Part shown: piece after piece, positions 5,931-7,542 of the stretch | How the letters are laid out: each line of letters begins with the position of its first letter | How positions within the stretch are numbered: the first letter of the stretch is position 1 | Origin: Phycisphaerae bacterium | GTDB lineage: Bacteria; Planctomycetota; Phycisphaerae; Sedimentisphaerales; Anaerobacaceae | Direction of reading: 5' to 3' | DNA length: 7,542 nt | NCBI GenBank assembly: GCA_030667885.1 | Contig: DAOUVA010000205.1 | Coordinates: 1-7,542, forward strand | Made by a program: the position numbers and the translations under genes | The notes under the pieces: model-generated | Seen by the model: the letters and a program-made list of their open reading frames with translations, nothing else | Told to the model about the DNA's origin: nothing | Database searches by the model: none

Positions 5931-5960
5931 ATTATAACACACTCAAGCGGATTAAAACAA
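5931..5960 (-). promoter_or_regulatory. Candidate promoter for the pseudopilin gene
   Basis: On the minus strand a perfect TATAAT (5936-5931) follows TTGTTT (5960-5955, 3 of 6 match) with an 18-base spacer. Transcription from about 5924 would leave a leader of roughly 55 bases that contains the 15-base palindrome. The HDOD gene ends 77 bases upstream, so the pseudopilin gene need not depend on HDOD transcription. Confidence 0.45.
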
Positions 5961-6036
5961 GCGAGAAAAGAACCTTAATATTCAACACGCTCGTATTAGA
6001 TATTTACAAACGTAACGGCCGATATTAAAAAGCGGC

Positions 6037-6870
6037 TTAATTCTCCGCCATGCGGGCAAGATAAATCTGCTGGGTCTTAATAAAGCCCTGAGGTGTCAGG
6101 TTAAGTCTTTTAAGAAGCTCACCCGGCAGCATTGACGCCAGCGTCTCGCCGGTAAAGTCGCTGCATGAAATGAAATGACAGGTGAAAATAATCGCCCCCA
6201 GATAATCGAAGTCACTATCAATCAGCGGGCTGTGGTGTCTGAGTACGGCCTGCTGCAGAAGCTCTGAGAAGTTCCATTTTTTACACAACTGCATACCAAC
6301 TCGGCAATGGTCCATACCAACCAACTTTTGTTCCTGTTCAACGATTGTATTCATCATCGCACACGGAGTGCCGAGCAGCGGAGCAGTTTTCTTGTTGCTC
6401 AGCAGTATTATCGCCAGCCTGCCCATATCGTGAATCAGTCCGGCCACACAAGCCACCTGACAATCATGCTCGTCCGCTTCGAGTATTTCTGACATCACCC
6501 GGCAGGCAAGAGAAATTTCCTGAGAGTGCTGAAAGTAATCGTTCAGATGGTCAAGTATGTTAAATTCTTTGGCGAGGATATTCCGGGCATACCAGACGCC
6601 AATCAGTTGAATAAGCGGCTTTATGCCGACGCTGTTTACCGCTTCTTCTATAGTATCATCATGGCCTTCGGGCCTGATGCTGAATGTATTGGCCAGATGC
6701 AGAAGGTCGGCACAAAGACCCGGGTCCTGTTTAACATAAGCCTGCAGTTCCTCGTCGTCCATATCCTGCACATTGGCCGCATTAAGAAGCTCACTGACAT
6801 TGCCCGGCATCGGAGGAAGCCTGTGAATGAACTCGGTTACTTTATCTTCAAAATCCTTCTGCGATTCCAT
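6037..6870 (-). CDS. HDOD domain signalling protein
   Basis: The 277-residue soluble product is almost wholly an HDOD domain, a regulatory relative of the HD phosphohydrolases found in bacterial signalling. Family landmarks appear in order: LPPMPGN near 18-24, KQDPGLCADLLHLAN at 47-61, the helix with SVGIKPLIQLI at 80-90, HSQEISLA at 115-122, GLIHDMGRLAI at 144-154, DHCRVGMQLCKKWNF at 187-201 and LRHHSPL at 210-216. Most HDOD proteins have lost metal ligands. Here His115, His147-Asp148, His188 and His212-His213 remain, but the final Asp of HD enzymes is not seen near residues 231-237. Any hydrolase activity is therefore uncertain. The usual role is as an adaptor affecting motility, biofilm or stress responses. 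There is no attached receiver or output domain. A GGCGGAA sequence just upstream of the ATG can serve as the ribosome binding site. The gene diverges from the isomerase-like gene. Confidence 0.85.
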   Translation of the reverse strand: MESQKDFEDKVTEFIHRLPPMPGNVSELLNAANVQDMDDEELQAYVKQDPGLCADLLHLANTFSIRPEGHDDTIEEAVNSVGIKPLIQLIGVWYARNILAKEFNILDHLNDYFQHSQEISLACRVMSEILEADEHDCQVACVAGLIHDMGRLAIILLSNKKTAPLLGTPCAMMNTIVEQEQKLVGMDHCRVGMQLCKKWNFSELLQQAVLRHHSPLIDSDFDYLGAIIFTCHFISCSDFTGETLASMLPGELLKRLNLTPQGFIKTQQIYLARMAEN

Positions 6871-6904
6871 CTTGTTCCGCCCTGCTGATTTTCAAACTGT
6901 AATA

Positions 6905-6933
6905 ATGATAAATAACAGCAGCGGCGAAAGCAA
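6905..6933 (-). promoter_or_regulatory. Candidate promoter for the HDOD gene
   Basis: On the minus strand TTGCTT (6933-6928, 3 of 6 match) and TATCAT (6910-6905, 5 of 6 match) are separated by 17 bases. The predicted transcript starts near 6898, about 28 bases before the ATG at 6870. Confidence 0.4.
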
Positions 6934-6975
6934 CATTATTTCCAACTTAAGGAAAAACAGACTGAACATTTGAAG

Positions 6976-7004
6976 TTGACGGCAACGATTGATTCTGATA
7001 TTCT
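6976..7004 (+). promoter_or_regulatory. Candidate promoter for the isomerase-like gene
   Basis: TTGACG (6976-6981, 5 of 6 match) and TATTCT (6999-7004, 4 of 6 match) are separated by 17 bases. Transcription from about 7011 leaves a leader of about 38 bases before the ATG at 7049. It is back to back with the HDOD promoter, with 42 bases between the two -35 elements. Confidence 0.4.
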
Positions 7005-7048
7005 GCGCTCGTTTTGAGAATTTAATATTTGTTTATAGTGAGGACATT

Positions 7049-7542
7049 ATGAAACGAAGAACATTTCTTGGATTAAGTGCCGGTACCGCCGGGAGTCTCT
7101 GTCTGGCAGGTTGCGAAAGCCTGAACCTGATGGGCGGCCCAAAAGTCCCGTTTAAGATTTCCCTTGCCCAGTGGTCGTGGCACAGAAGGCTTCGCGGTCA
7201 GCAGCAGCCGAAAATGGACAACCTTGATTTCGCTGCTAATGCCCGCCAATTCGGCGTCGAGGCGGTCGAGTACGTTAATCAGTTCTTTATGGACAAGGCC
7301 GAAGATACTGTGTATCTGGCCGAGATGAAAAAACGCGCAAAAGACAACGACGTTGAGTCTGTCTTGATTATGTGCGACGGCGAAGGCAACCTCGGCGACC
7401 CAGATTCGCAGCGGCGCACAACTGCAATCGAGAACCACTACAAGTGGCTCGAAGCTGCAAAGTATCTCGGCTGTCACTCGATACGCGTCAACGCCGGTTC
7501 CAGCGGCACATACGAAGAGCAACTCGCACTGGCCGCCGACGG
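7049..7542 (+). CDS. Tat lipoprotein with xylose isomerase-like TIM barrel, N-terminal part
   Basis: The frame runs from ATG 7049 off the right edge, giving 164 codons. The first residues are MKRRTFLG, a twin-arginine motif, followed by a short hydrophobic stretch and a canonical lipobox LAGC with the lipidated cysteine at 22. The protein is thus exported folded and anchored by lipid. From residue 36 the sequence reads as the start of a sugar-isomerase/AP-endonuclease-family-2 TIM barrel: FKISLAQWSWH (first strand), FAANARQFGVEAVEYV (first helix and second strand), VESVLIMCDGEGNLGD (third strand), and AAKYLGCHSIRVNAG (fourth strand). Metal-binding Glu and His residues normally lie further on and are outside the window. 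Such exported members are common in Planctomycetota and are thought to act on sugars or sugar derivatives, but few have known substrates. GAGGA lies 4 bases before the ATG. It diverges from the HDOD gene. Confidence 0.85.
   Translation, partial: MKRRTFLGLSAGTAGSLCLAGCESLNLMGGPKVPFKISLAQWSWHRRLRGQQQPKMDNLDFAANARQFGVEAVEYVNQFFMDKAEDTVYLAEMKKRAKDNDVESVLIMCDGEGNLGDPDSQRRTTAIENHYKWLEAAKYLGCHSIRVNAGSSGTYEEQLALAAD

Noticed and set aside
7073..7522. 149-codon minus-strand frame
   Set aside because: It is antisense to the Tat lipoprotein gene, which has a ribosome binding site, twin arginines and a lipobox.
1..7542. CRISPR array, tRNA, rRNA, insertion sequence ends or a defence island
   Set aside because: I saw no regularly spaced repeats, tRNA-like folds, terminal inverted repeats or nuclease/helicase genes. 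The window reads as ordinary metabolic and envelope genes.

Overview
The window looks like chromosomal DNA of a planctomycete, most likely of the Phycisphaerae/Sedimentisphaerales side. This rests on the mix of gene types: a lone H-X9-DG pseudopilin, a Tat-exported sialidase-like protein, a Tat lipoprotein with a xylose-isomerase-like TIM barrel, an exported squalene-cyclase-like toroid carrying a haem motif, and an HDOD protein. The base composition looks moderate. The assignment is inference from gene content, not from a marker gene. No rRNA, tRNA, CRISPR array, transposase or integrase is visible.

Left edge to 2.4 kb: the window opens inside a minus-strand radical SAM gene of the spore photoproduct lyase type. 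It runs off the edge, so only its first 109 codons are present. Diverging from it is a 202-residue lipoprotein with an internal membrane-like segment. A second small plus-strand frame of unknown function overlaps the end of the lipoprotein gene and runs tail-to-tail into the next gene. That gene, on the minus strand, encodes an exported alpha/alpha-toroid protein with three QW-type repeats and one CXXCH cytochrome c motif.

2.4 to 5.1 kb: a short divergent control region holds a perfect TTGACA/TATAAT promoter for the toroid gene and a weaker opposite promoter for a compact family M29 metallo-aminopeptidase. A 105-base gap with a hairpin and a perfect 16-base palindrome follows. Next is a Tat-exported beta-propeller protein with four Asp-box (BNR) motifs.

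5.1 to 7.5 kb: two minus-strand genes encode a type II-secretion-like pseudopilin and an HDOD signalling protein, each with its own recognisable promoter. Diverging from the HDOD gene, a Tat lipoprotein with a sugar-isomerase-like barrel starts at 7049 and runs off the right edge.

Most genes look like separate transcription units with their own promoters rather than one operon. Four products carry export signals (two Tat, one lipoprotein, one Sec-like) and a fifth has a prepilin leader, so the window is rich in cell-envelope functions. The propeller and isomerase-like proteins suggest processing of external carbohydrates, but no complete pathway is present. The least ordinary items are the haem-motif toroid with its apparently leaderless start, the small overlapping gene pair near 1.0 kb, and the truncated SPL-like radical SAM gene.
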